Below are positions 43,113 to 51,434 of a stretch of 64,000 nt of DNA, one piece after another. Made by a program: the position numbers and the translations under genes. Within the stretch, counting starts at the first letter, position 1. Every line of letters begins with the position of its first letter. The stretch is from Pigmentiphaga humi (GTDB lineage: Bacteria; Pseudomonadota; Gammaproteobacteria; Burkholderiales; Burkholderiaceae_B), in assembly GCF_900606115.1 (NCBI RefSeq), contig NZ_UWPJ01000005.1, positions 248,001 through 312,000 on the forward strand. Direction: 5' to 3'. The notes beneath the pieces were generated by a model. It saw only the letters and a list, made by a program, of their open reading frames with translations, made no database searches and was not told the DNA's origin.

Positions 43113-45245
43113 TCAGTCTTTCTTTAGCAGGGACTTCAACCTGTCCAGCCTTTCCTTGGCGCTCAGCCCCGGCGTGGCATCGGCCACGCGGTCGTCTTCC
43201 AGCCCCATTTCCTTGATGAAGCGCGAGGGCTCGCGGGCGATTTCCTCACGGCCGCGCTTGCGCTTCTTGCACCAAGTGACGTTGAGGGTGCGCCGGGCGC
43301 GCGTGATGCCGACGTACATGAGACGGCGCTCTTCCTGCACGCGCGCCTCGATGGATTCGGCGGCTTTTTCGGGATCGCCTTGCTCGTCGTCCTTGCCCAG
43401 GTGCGGAAGCAGCCCCTCTTCGGTGCCGACCAGGAATACGTGCGGATATTCCAGGCCCTTGGAAGCATGCAGCGTGGACAGGCGCACGAGGTCGGGGTCT
43501 TCGTCGTCGCTCTTTTCGAGCATGGTGATGAGCGCGATGTGCTGGACCAGCGCCATCAGCGTCATGTCGTCTTCGTCGGCCTTGCGCTTGAGCCAGCCCA
43601 GCAGGTCGAGCACGGTCTGCCATCGGCTCTGCGCGCCGCGCTCGTCGAAGTGGTCGTAGAGGTAGTTCTCGTAGTTGATCGCGCGCACCAGGTCGTCGAG
43701 GATTTCGCCGGCGCTCTCGCCGCTCGCGGCGCCTTCGCCCTTGGCCGCCCCGGCGCGCCATTGCATGCGGTTGATGAATTCGCAGAACTCGCGCAACGGG
43801 CCGAGCTGGCGCGGCTGCAGGCGCTGTTCCAGGCCGGTCTCGAACACGGCGGCGAACAGCGGGATCTCGCGCTCGCCGGCATAGGTGCCGAGCGCTTCCA
43901 GCGTGCTCTGCCCCACGCCGCGCTTGGGCGTGGTGATGGCGCGGATGAAGGCGGGATCGTCTTCGTCGTTGGCGATCAGGCGCAGGTAGGCCATGATGTC
44001 GCGCACCTCGGCCTTGTCGAAGAAGCTCTGGCCGCCCGAGACCATGTACGGGATCTTGAGGTTGCGCAGCGCCTGCTCGATCATGCGCGCCTGGTGGTTG
44101 CTGCGGTACAGGATGGCGAAGTCGCGCCAGTCAGCCTTGAGCTCGAAGCGCGCGGCGGAGATCCGCATGGAGACGGATTCGGCCTCGGCTTCTTCATCGT
44201 CCATGGGAATGACGCCGATGGGGTCGCCCACGCCGAGATCGGACCACAGCTTCTTGTCGAACAGCTTGGGATTGTGGCCGATCACGCTGTTGGCCGCCGC
44301 CAGGATGCGCTGCATCGAGCGGTAATTCTGCTCGAGCTTGACGACCCGCAGGTTCGGATAATCGGTGGTCAGCTTGGCCAGGTTCTCGATGGTGGCGCCG
44401 CGCCAGGCATAAATGGCCTGGTCGTCGTCGCCCACCGCCGTGAACATCGCCCTCGGCCCGGTGAGCAGCTGCACCAGCCGGTACTGGCAGGCATTGGTGT
44501 CCTGGTATTCGTCCACCAGCAGGTAGCGCAGGCGCGACTGCCAGCGCTCGCGCGCCTCGGGATCGGATTCGAGCAGCCTGGCCGGGAGGCGGATCAGGTC
44601 GTCGAAATCCACCGACTGGTAGGCGCGCAGCGTGGCGTTGTAGCTGCGGTAGACGCGAGCCGCGTCGCGCTCGCTTTCCGTGGCCGCCAGGCGCTCGGCC
44701 TGGTCGGGCTCGACCAGCGCGTTCTTCCACAAGGAGATCGCGTTCTGTACGGCGCGGATGTGGCCTTTGTCCGTAGTTGCGACCAGATCCTGCACGATGC
44801 CCATGGCATCGTCGGCAGCGAGGATGGAAAACTGCGGCTTGAGTCCGACCTGCTTGGCTTCTTCGCGCAGCATCTTCACCCCCAGCGAGTGGAAGGTGCT
44901 GATGGTCAGCCCCTTGAGGGCATTGGGCGGAGCGATGGCCCCGACCCGCTCGGCCATCTCGCGCGCAGCTTTGTTGGTAAACGTGAGCGCGGCGACGTTG
45001 CGTGCGGAATAACCGCAATCACGCAGGAGATAGCCGATTTTCTGGGTGATGACGCGGGTCTTGCCGCTGCCCGCGCCGGCCAGCACCAGACACGGTCCAT
45101 CGAGATAGCGCACCGCCTCGCGCTGCGCCGGGTTCATGCCGGCGTCGAGCGGCGGCAGCGCCGCCGCCTGCCCGCGGGTCTTGTCGAGACGGGCCTCGGC
45201 GCGGTTCATGGCGCGATCGGTAGCGGAGGGGGAAGAAGCGGTCAT
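43113..45245 (-). CDS. rep: ATP-dependent DNA helicase Rep
   Basis: The 710-residue product is a superfamily 1A 3'-5' helicase. Walker A AGAGSGKTR is near residue 56; TFTNKAAREM, DEYQDTN, VGDDDQAIYAWRGA, KLEQNYRS and VYVGITRA-type motif VI are all present. The C-terminal CKKRKRGREE..PSRFI segment resembles Rep (CKERR..PSRFL) more than UvrD. Rep removes proteins ahead of forks and aids replication restart. A 35-residue Ala/Asp-rich N-terminal extension precedes the helicase core. The start overlaps the priA stop as TGATG. Confidence 0.87.
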   Translation of the reverse strand: MTASSPSATDRAMNRAEARLDKTRGQAAALPPLDAGMNPAQREAVRYLDGPCLVLAGAGSGKTRVITQKIGYLLRDCGYSARNVAALTFTNKAAREMAERVGAIAPPNALKGLTISTFHSLGVKMLREEAKQVGLKPQFSILAADDAMGIVQDLVATTDKGHIRAVQNAISLWKNALVEPDQAERLAATESERDAARVYRSYNATLRAYQSVDFDDLIRLPARLLESDPEARERWQSRLRYLLVDEYQDTNACQYRLVQLLTGPRAMFTAVGDDDQAIYAWRGATIENLAKLTTDYPNLRVVKLEQNYRSMQRILAAANSVIGHNPKLFDKKLWSDLGVGDPIGVIPMDDEEAEAESVSMRISAARFELKADWRDFAILYRSNHQARMIEQALRNLKIPYMVSGGQSFFDKAEVRDIMAYLRLIANDEDDPAFIRAITTPKRGVGQSTLEALGTYAGEREIPLFAAVFETGLEQRLQPRQLGPLREFCEFINRMQWRAGAAKGEGAASGESAGEILDDLVRAINYENYLYDHFDERGAQSRWQTVLDLLGWLKRKADEDDMTLMALVQHIALITMLEKSDDEDPDLVRLSTLHASKGLEYPHVFLVGTEEGLLPHLGKDDEQGDPEKAAESIEARVQEERRLMYVGITRARRTLNVTWCKKRKRGREEIAREPSRFIKEMGLEDDRVADATPGLSAKERLDRLKSLLKKD

Positions 45246-47476
45246 CAGATTTCCAGCGGGTCGACTTCCAGGTGCCAGCGCACCCGCGCCGCCGCCGGCA
45301 GGCGCGGCAGCGCGGCGGACCATGCCCGCAGGAAGGCCTGCAGGACGGGTCGGCTGTCGCTCTCGGCCAGCAGTTGGGCACGTTCGACATTGGCCACGCG
45401 CACCACGCGCAGCGGTACGGGATCATAGAGCGTAATCCGCGCCAAATCCGCGCATTGGGACAGATCCGTCCCACCGGCGAGGTCGGGACGCTCGGGCAGC
45501 GCGCGCGCCTGCGCCAGGAACTCCTGGGCCTGCGCCAGCTCGCGCGCCTCGGCGGTGAGCAGCGCCTGGAAAGCAAAAGGCGGCAGGCCCGCGGACTCGC
45601 GCTCGCGCAGCGCATAGCGGGCGAAACCGGCGTAATCGTGGCGGATCAGCGCCTGATAGAGCGGTTGTTCGGGATAGCCGGTCTGGATATAGACCTCGGC
45701 CGGCGTCCCCGCCCGGCCGGCCCGGCCCGCCACCTGCATCAGCTGCGCGAACAGCCGCTCCGGCGCGCGGAAATCGTGCGAGAACAGCATCGCGTCGGCA
45801 TTGAGCACGCCGACGAAGCCGAGATTCTGGAAATCGTGCCCTTTGGCCACCATCTGCGTGCCCACCAGGATATCGATCTCGCCGGCGTGCACACGCGCGA
45901 AGAGTTCCTGCGCGCTGCCCTTGCGCCGGGTGCTGTCGGCGTCGATGCGGGCCACGCGCGCTCCCGGAAACACTTCCGCCAAGTGTTCTTCCAGACGTTG
46001 CGTGCCCCGCCCCATGGGCTGCAGGTCCTGATTGCCGCAATCCGGGCAGGCGGCGGGGACGCGATGCTGCCAGCCGCAATGGTGGCAGCGCAGTTCATGG
46101 CGCGCCGCACCGCCGGGCGCGCCCGAGGCCTGGCGATGCAGCACCATATAGGCCGAGCAGCGCGTGCAGCCGCTCACCCAGCCGCAGGCGTCGCAATGCA
46201 GCACCGGCGCATAGCCGCGCCGGTTCAGGAAGATCAGGGATTGTTCGCCGCGCTCCAGGCGCTCGCCCACCGCCTTGAGCAATTGCGGCGCCAGCCCCTG
46301 CACGAGACGCTGGTTGCGGGTATCGAGCAGGCGGATGCGGGGCGGCGCCGAGGCCAATGCACGCTGGGGCAGGGATAACAGAAGATAGCGGCCGTTCTGC
46401 GCGTGATGCCAGCTTTCAAGCGAAGGCGTGGCCGACCCCAGCACAATGGGCACGTCGCGTTCGCGCGCCCGCCAGATCGCCAGGTCGCGGGCCGAATAGC
46501 GCAGCCCCTCTTGCTGCTTGTAGGACGGATCGTGCTCTTCATCGACGACGATCAAGCCCAGCGCCGGCAGGGGGGTAAACAGCGACAAGCGCGTGCCCAG
46601 CAGCACCCGGGCCTGGCCCCGTACCGCGCGCAGCCAGGCTTCCAGGCGCTCGCCGTCGGCCAATCCGCTGTGCAGCACCGCCACGCCGCCCGGGCCGGCA
46701 ATTGCCTCCAGGCGCCGGCGGAATACGCCTTCCAGCTGGGGAGTGAGGTTGATCTCGGGCACCAGCAGCATGACCTGGCGGCCTTGCTTGAGGACACGCT
46801 CGGCAGCGCGCAAATAGACTTCGGTCTTGCCGCTGCCCGTCACGCCATGCAGCAGCACGGGCTTGAATCCGGCCAGCCCGGCCAGGGCGTCGACAGCGGC
46901 CTCCTGGGCTTCGTTCAGTTGCGGCAGGACCGGCGCCAAGGCGGCGGAAGCATCGTCGGGCGAGCGGACCGCCGGATCCGGCATGTCTTCCCCCCCCTCC
47001 TCTTCCCGGCGCTTGCCACCGCGCCGGCTCGTCCTTGGCCGCGCCGCCTTGGCGGCGCGAGCGTCCAGGCGCGCCACCGGCCCGCCGGCCGACCGCGCCC
47101 CCTGATAGGAGGCGGGCTTGCGCAACGGGCCGGGCAGGGAAGGCAGCATCACCTCGCCCATGGGCCGCTGGTAATAATCCGCTGCAAAAGCGGCCAACTT
47201 CAGCCAATCCGCCGGGAAAGCGGGAAGATCGTCCAGCACTTGGATGACGTCCTTCACCTGCTCGGCAGCCACTGCGGGCACATCGGGCGTCTCCATGACG
47301 ATGCCGACCAGCTCGCGCCGTCCAAAAGGCACGATGACGCGCGCCCCCGGCTCGACGCGCCCGGGCACGCGATAGTCGAACAGGCCAGCCAAGGGCACGT
47401 CCAGCGCCACGCGCACCCACGTCGTGGGATCCTGCTCCGCCGGGGCGGCGTCGGACCTGGGCTGGTCTGTGGACAA
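45245..47476 (-). CDS. priA: primosomal protein N' (replication-restart helicase PriA)
   Basis: The 743-residue product has the PriA layout. The 3'-DNA-binding domain ends near 115, followed by a Lys/Arg-rich insertion at ~130-165. Walker A GVTGSGKTE is near residue 218 and DEEH lies in VVDEEHDPSYKQQ. The eight zinc cysteines are in CDACGWVSGCTRC and CHHCG...CPDCG, before the C-terminal helicase core. It reloads the replisome at stalled forks. The start codon is TTG at 47476, inside a DnaA-box-like sequence. It precedes rep with a 1-bp overlap. Confidence 0.9.
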   Translation of the reverse strand: MSTDQPRSDAAPAEQDPTTWVRVALDVPLAGLFDYRVPGRVEPGARVIVPFGRRELVGIVMETPDVPAVAAEQVKDVIQVLDDLPAFPADWLKLAAFAADYYQRPMGEVMLPSLPGPLRKPASYQGARSAGGPVARLDARAAKAARPRTSRRGGKRREEEGGEDMPDPAVRSPDDASAALAPVLPQLNEAQEAAVDALAGLAGFKPVLLHGVTGSGKTEVYLRAAERVLKQGRQVMLLVPEINLTPQLEGVFRRRLEAIAGPGGVAVLHSGLADGERLEAWLRAVRGQARVLLGTRLSLFTPLPALGLIVVDEEHDPSYKQQEGLRYSARDLAIWRARERDVPIVLGSATPSLESWHHAQNGRYLLLSLPQRALASAPPRIRLLDTRNQRLVQGLAPQLLKAVGERLERGEQSLIFLNRRGYAPVLHCDACGWVSGCTRCSAYMVLHRQASGAPGGAARHELRCHHCGWQHRVPAACPDCGNQDLQPMGRGTQRLEEHLAEVFPGARVARIDADSTRRKGSAQELFARVHAGEIDILVGTQMVAKGHDFQNLGFVGVLNADAMLFSHDFRAPERLFAQLMQVAGRAGRAGTPAEVYIQTGYPEQPLYQALIRHDYAGFARYALRERESAGLPPFAFQALLTAEARELAQAQEFLAQARALPERPDLAGGTDLSQCADLARITLYDPVPLRVVRVANVERAQLLAESDSRPVLQAFLRAWSAALPRLPAAARVRWHLEVDPLEI

Positions 47477-47774
47477 CTCACGAACTCCGTCTATGCGTCA
47501 CGGAACTCATCCGTGATGACTTAAAGTAAAACCTCTGAAAGCTTCCTAACCCCATTGCCCGGACAAGACTTTTCGCAGGCCTGGCCTCCTGTGGATAACT
47601 ATGGGGACAACAGGGGTACAAAGCCGGGGATAACTGAAAGCCATGGGAAGGAAAGTCGCTTCCTTCATTTGGGAATATCAGAAAACTCTTTTTAAATCAT
47701 GAGCTTATGAATATCCACGGAGTCTGTGGAAATAGGCGCTTTCGTTCCGGGCGAATGGCGCCGTATGTGCATAA
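47468..47774. other. DnaA-box-rich intergenic region between hemE and priA
   Basis: Within the 377-bp gap are a perfect DnaA box (TGTGGATAA, 47590-47598), a second matching the relaxed consensus (TGTGCATAA, 47766-47774), a one-mismatch TGTGGACAA at 47468-47476 and a near match around 47726. Between them lies an unusually A/T-rich stretch at 47670-47715 with CTTTTTAAATCATG. This could be an origin element, a DnaA-titration site, or DnaA control of priA-rep. It also must hold the priA promoter. Confidence 0.5.
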
Positions 47775-47853
47775 GTCCAATCCGTCGTAGGAACAATCAG
47801 GGTTAGCACGGACCACTGGAGAACCGCGCCCATCCTCGTTCTGCGTGTAAACC

Positions 47854-48927
47854 TCAGGCCTGCCGGCGCTGCGCGCGGCTGTGTTCATGCACAGTCTGCA
47901 CCAGCACTTCGACCGCCTCGGGCGGCGTGAACTGGGAGATCCCATGGCCCAGGTTGAAGACGTGGCCCGGCCCCGGACCGTAGCTATCCAGGGTACGGAC
48001 GACCTCGGCGCGGATCGCGTCCGGTCCGCCGAACAAGGCCATCGGGTCGAGATTGCCCTGCAGCGCCACGCGGCCGCCCACGGCGGCGCGCGCCTTGCCG
48101 AGATTGACGGTCCAGTCCAGCCCGACGGCGTCGCAGCCGCAAGCCGCGATATCTTCCAGCCACAGGCCTCCGCCCTTGGTGAAGACGATCACCGGCACCT
48201 GCCGGCCGTCGTGGTGGCGAACCAGTTTCTTCACCACTTGCCGGGTATAGTCCAGCGAGAACTGCTGGAACAACCCATCGGCCAGCACTCCGCCCCAGCT
48301 ATCGAAGATCATGGCGGCTTGGGCCCCTGCTTCGATCTGCGCGTTGAGGTAGGCCGCCACGGCCTCGGCATTGATCGACAAGATGCGGTGCATCAGGTCG
48401 GGCCGGCTGTACATCATGGACTTGACCGTGCGGTAATCGCTCGACCCCGCGCCTTCCACCATGTAACAGGCAAGCGTCCAGGGACTGCCGGAAAAACCGA
48501 TCAACGGCACCCGACCGTGCAGTTCGCGCCGGATCTGGGCAACGGCGGCGAACACGTAGTCCAGCTCGGCCATGTCGGGAACGGCCAGCGCGGCCACGTC
48601 CGCCTCGGTGCGCAATGGCCGGGCAAAGCGCGGCCCTTCGCCGGCGGCGAAATCCAGCCCCAGTCCCATGGCGTCGGGCACGGTCAGGATGTCGGAAAAC
48701 AGGATGGCGGCGTCCAGCGGATAGCGGTCCAGCGGCTGGAGCGTGACTTCGGTGGCGTAATCGGGATTCTTGGCCAGGCCGAGGAAAGACCCCGCGCGGG
48801 CACGCGTGGCGTTGTACTCGGGCAGGTAGCGGCCGGCCTGGCGCATGAGCCAGACGGGCGTGTAGTCCGTAGCTTCGCGCGCCAGCGCCCGCAGGAATAC
48901 GTCGTTTTTCAATATCGGCTGGGACAC
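47854..48927 (-). CDS. hemE: uroporphyrinogen decarboxylase
   Basis: The 357-residue product is close to the usual ~354. It converts uroporphyrinogen III to coproporphyrinogen III in haem synthesis. [14 protein letters not shown] is the substrate-binding signature near residue 25; the [15 protein letters not shown] loop with the catalytic Asp comes next, then [13 protein letters not shown], and NLGHGI near the end. The start is GTG at 48927 (VSQPILKND); upstream in-frame codons give a basic non-family extension. Confidence 0.92.
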   Translation of the reverse strand: MSQPILKNDVFLRALAREATDYTPVWLMRQAGRYLPEYNATRARAGSFLGLAKNPDYATEVTLQPLDRYPLDAAILFSDILTVPDAMGLGLDFAAGEGPRFARPLRTEADVAALAVPDMAELDYVFAAVAQIRRELHGRVPLIGFSGSPWTLACYMVEGAGSSDYRTVKSMMYSRPDLMHRILSINAEAVAAYLNAQIEAGAQAAMIFDSWGGVLADGLFQQFSLDYTRQVVKKLVRHHDGRQVPVIVFTKGGGLWLEDIAACGCDAVGLDWTVNLGKARAAVGGRVALQGNLDPMALFGGPDAIRAEVVRTLDSYGPGPGHVFNLGHGISQFTPPEAVEVLVQTVHEHSRAQRRQA

Positions 48928-49074
48928 GGGCTTGCCTCGCTTTGCACAAGCCCGTGATTTTACCCTGCCGGCGGGCCGGCCACGCCGTGCCCGGTCAGGC
49001 GGCGCACGTTCATGTGAAAAGGGGGAAGTACGCCGTATCGCCGTTTCACGCACCGATACGGGACGCAGCAATTG

Positions 49075-49221
49075 TTACCGTGCCAGCAACAATACGGCAG
49101 CCATGAGAATGAAGGGCAGCAGCACCCGGGCGGCAGCCGAGAATACTTCGGCGGCGGAATGGCCGCAGACGCTTCGATGCACGTTCGGCGTTCGGACGGC
49201 GGGGGTGAAATGTGGAATCAT
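49075..49221 (-). CDS. small hypothetical membrane protein
   Basis: The 48-residue ORF starts at an ATG with GAGGAA 7 bp upstream. The product is polar at first (MIPHFTPAVRTP...) and ends in one hydrophobic helix, VLLPFILMAAVLLLAR. That layout suits a small single-pass inner-membrane protein. I do not recognise the family. It is on the hemE strand, 147 bp upstream of hemE. Confidence 0.5.
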   Translation of the reverse strand: MIPHFTPAVRTPNVHRSVCGHSAAEVFSAAARVLLPFILMAAVLLLAR

Positions 49222-49322
49222 GATGCGTTTCCTCGTCGCGGCGCGCGCCATCCTGCCAGGAGGCATGCGGGCCAGGTTGTCGTTGCAGGCAGCGAGCGGC
49301 GGCTCGCAGCGGCGCAAGAACG

Positions 49323-49472
49323 CTAAAGGTCGGGAACCGGCAGAACCGGGGAAGCGCGTAAGACACGGGCAGCGCGCGAACCGGAGGCGGCATGCTTGGC
49401 ATGCCGGGCCGCGCCTGCGGGAAACGTGGCAGGGCGCCTTGCGCTCGGACCGCGGCGTAGCGGGCTGAACAT
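49323..49472 (-). CDS. small basic hypothetical ORF
   Basis: The 49-residue ORF has a strong AAGGAG 7 bp before its ATG. The product is Arg/Ala/Pro-rich (MFSPLRRGPSARRP...) without a recognised domain. It is divergent from the LysR gene at 49568 and lies 101 bp upstream of the other small ORF. Composition in GC-rich DNA makes chance ORFs common, so the case rests mainly on the ribosome site. Confidence 0.35.
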   Translation of the reverse strand: MFSPLRRGPSARRPATFPAGAARHAKHAASGSRAARVLRASPVLPVPDL

Positions 49473-49545
49473 GGGGTCGCTCCTTGAAAAAGGATGAGAT
49501 TGCGTGTTTTCAGTATAGGCCCCCATTGCTTGGATGCCGTAACCA

Positions 49546-49570
49546 CATTGTTCATTAAAATAGAACAATG
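49546..49570. promoter_or_regulatory. inverted repeat overlapping the LysR start codon
   Basis: CATTGTTC (49546-49553) and GAACAATG (49563-49570) are perfect 8-bp arms with a 9-nt A/T-rich spacer. The right arm contains the ATG of the LysR gene. Such a site could mediate autorepression or control of the divergent small ORF. Confidence 0.55.
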
Positions 49571-50467
49571 GAAAAATTGACTCCCGTCCGGGCCTTCCTG
49601 GCCGTTGCCGATACCGGCAGCTTCACCGCCGCCGCTCGCAAGCTCGCGCTGTCACGCTCGGCGATCACCGGCCACATCCAGGAACTGGAACGCCACCTGG
49701 GCACCCAATTGCTCAACCGCACCACCCGCCGGGTCTGGCTGACCCGCGAGGGCCAGCGCTATGCGGAGCGGGCCGCCCGGCTCGTGGACGGCCTGGACGC
49801 GCTCGACGCCGAGTTGCAGTCGCGCGCGGGCCGGGCCGAGGGCCACCTTCACGTGGAGATGTCGGAATCCCTGGCCAACGCCCGGGTAATTCCGCGCCTG
49901 CCCGAGTTTGTCCGCGCCTACCCCGACGTATCGCTGCGCATCTCGCTCAACGAAGGCGTGGTCGACCCCGCCGTCTCGGGCGCCGACATCGGCCTGCGCG
50001 TAGGGCCGCTGCGCGACTCGGCGCTGCGGTTCAAGCTGCTGGGCCGCGGCAACTACATCATGGCCGCCAGTCCCGCCTACCTGGCGCTGCACCCGCCGCC
50101 GCGCCACCCCGGCGAACTGCGGGAACACCGCCTGATCGAGTTCTGGGACGCGAACACCGGCAAACCCTACGACTGGCAACTGGTGAAGGGCCGCCAGACC
50201 GCCAGCGTGGCGGCCCAGGGCCAGCTCATCGTCGACAACACCCGCGCCGGGCTGACTTGCGCGCTCGCCGGCCTGGGCATTTATGAAGACCTGGACTTCC
50301 TGCTGACGCGGTCGCTGGCCGAACAACGCCTGATCCAGGTGCTGCCCGACTGGCGCCGCCCCGGCCCGCCCATCGCCGCCCTCTACACCGCGCGGCGGCC
50401 GACGCCGCCGCACGTCAAGGCTTTCGTGGACTTCCTGGTATCGATCTTCGGCCCCATGCGCACCTAA
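49568..50467 (+). CDS. LysR-family transcriptional regulator
   Basis: The 299-residue product has an N-terminal HTH (FTAAARKLALSRSAITGHIQELE, ~15-40, then LLNRTTRRVWLT) and a LysR effector-binding domain from ~90. No Shine-Dalgarno is visible before the ATG; instead an inverted repeat overlaps it. Divergent neighbours are only the two small ORFs, so the target is unclear. It resembles the CrgA/DsdC-like group with a short C-terminal domain. Confidence 0.87.
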   Translation: MEKLTPVRAFLAVADTGSFTAAARKLALSRSAITGHIQELERHLGTQLLNRTTRRVWLTREGQRYAERAARLVDGLDALDAELQSRAGRAEGHLHVEMSESLANARVIPRLPEFVRAYPDVSLRISLNEGVVDPAVSGADIGLRVGPLRDSALRFKLLGRGNYIMAASPAYLALHPPPRHPGELREHRLIEFWDANTGKPYDWQLVKGRQTASVAAQGQLIVDNTRAGLTCALAGLGIYEDLDFLLTRSLAEQRLIQVLPDWRRPGPPIAALYTARRPTPPHVKAFVDFLVSIFGPMRT

Positions 50468-50510
50468 GGGCGATGCACCTCCCGCGAAGCACGACGGGTT
50501 TCAACCAGGA

Positions 50511-50582
50511 TGCGGAGGATCCGGCTCCGCCGGTCCGCCCGCAGCTCCCCCTAGAAGGTGCCCGCGAAGCGGGTAGGCGATG
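50511..50582 (+). repeat. dispersed hairpin repeat, copy 4 (degenerate), overlapping a gene end
   Basis: GGATCCGGCTCCGCCGGTCC, then CTCCCCCTAG and CCCGCGAAGCGGGTAGG, follow the same order as the other copies, but the CCCCCTCGAGGGGG palindrome is degraded. The last ~11 codons of the HTH gene that ends at 50551 fall inside it. Confidence 0.65.
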
Positions 50583-51279
50583 GTCTCATCTTGCGATAGG
50601 CGTCGGCAGCGATCTCGTGCTTGCGCATCAACTGCCAGAACGCGCGGCGGTTCTTGCTCGCCGCGCGTGCGGCTTGCGAGATATTGCCCTCATAGCGCTG
50701 CAGCAGGCCGGAGATGTAGTGCCGTTCGAACTGGGTGACCAGGCGCGCCTTGGCGACCCGGAAGGCTTCGCCCTCGGCAGGGAAGGCGTCGGCCGCGGGC
50801 AGCGGCGGCCATTCCGGCTGTTCGTCCGGAACCCCGGGCGGCCGCAACACGGGGCGGTCGACGGCGGGCGCTCCCGCCGCCAGCATCAAGCGCGTCTTGA
50901 GTTCCTCGGTGCACATCGGATCGCGCATGAAATCCGCCAGGCCGAAAGCGAGCAGGTCCTGCAGCGCGGCGGACCTGAGCCCGCGCACCAGACCCAGCAC
51001 CGGCGTATCCAGGATGCCCGCGGCCGACGCCAGCGCCATCCGCGTCCAACCCAAGGTTTCCACGGTGACCGGCAGCAGGCACACGTCGAAGCGCCGCAGC
51101 GCGACGGCCTGGCGCGACAGAGCATCGCCCGGCAGCATGCCGCCCTGCCCCGGCTGCGCCAGTTCCACGCAATGCAGCGCCACCCGGTCGGGTGCCAGCG
51201 TGCAGGCCTGCGCCAACTCCCGCATCCACCGTGCATGGGGCGGAATCATCAACAACGCGCAATCGATCGTTCCTCGCAT
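50551..51279 (-). CDS. response-regulator-like protein with Fis-type HTH and no AAA+ domain
   Basis: The 242-residue product ends in a Fis/NtrC-type HTH (~175-225, FERHYISGLLQRYEGNISQAARAASKNR). The N-terminal ~120 residues alternate strands and helices like a degenerate receiver (FDVCLLPVTVETLG, LGLVRGLR). The sigma-54-activating AAA+ module expected between them is absent, so it may be an accessory or repressor. The ATG at 51279 is favoured by GAGGTG 7 bp upstream. Its final ~11 residues are encoded by a dispersed repeat. Confidence 0.7.
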   Translation of the reverse strand: MRGTIDCALLMIPPHARWMRELAQACTLAPDRVALHCVELAQPGQGGMLPGDALSRQAVALRRFDVCLLPVTVETLGWTRMALASAAGILDTPVLGLVRGLRSAALQDLLAFGLADFMRDPMCTEELKTRLMLAAGAPAVDRPVLRPPGVPDEQPEWPPLPAADAFPAEGEAFRVAKARLVTQFERHYISGLLQRYEGNISQAARAASKNRRAFWQLMRKHEIAADAYRKMRPSPTRFAGTF

Positions 51280-51434
51280 GGGTGCCACCTCGTGTTGTGA
51301 GGCCCCAGACTAAGCATCGCACCCGGCCCGCACAATGCGAGCAACACACAAAGGGAGATCCCCGCATTCAGTTATGCCGCCGGCCGTCGTTAACGCGGAG
51401 TCCCGGCCGCCGGAGCGGAGCGCGAGAGGCCCGC

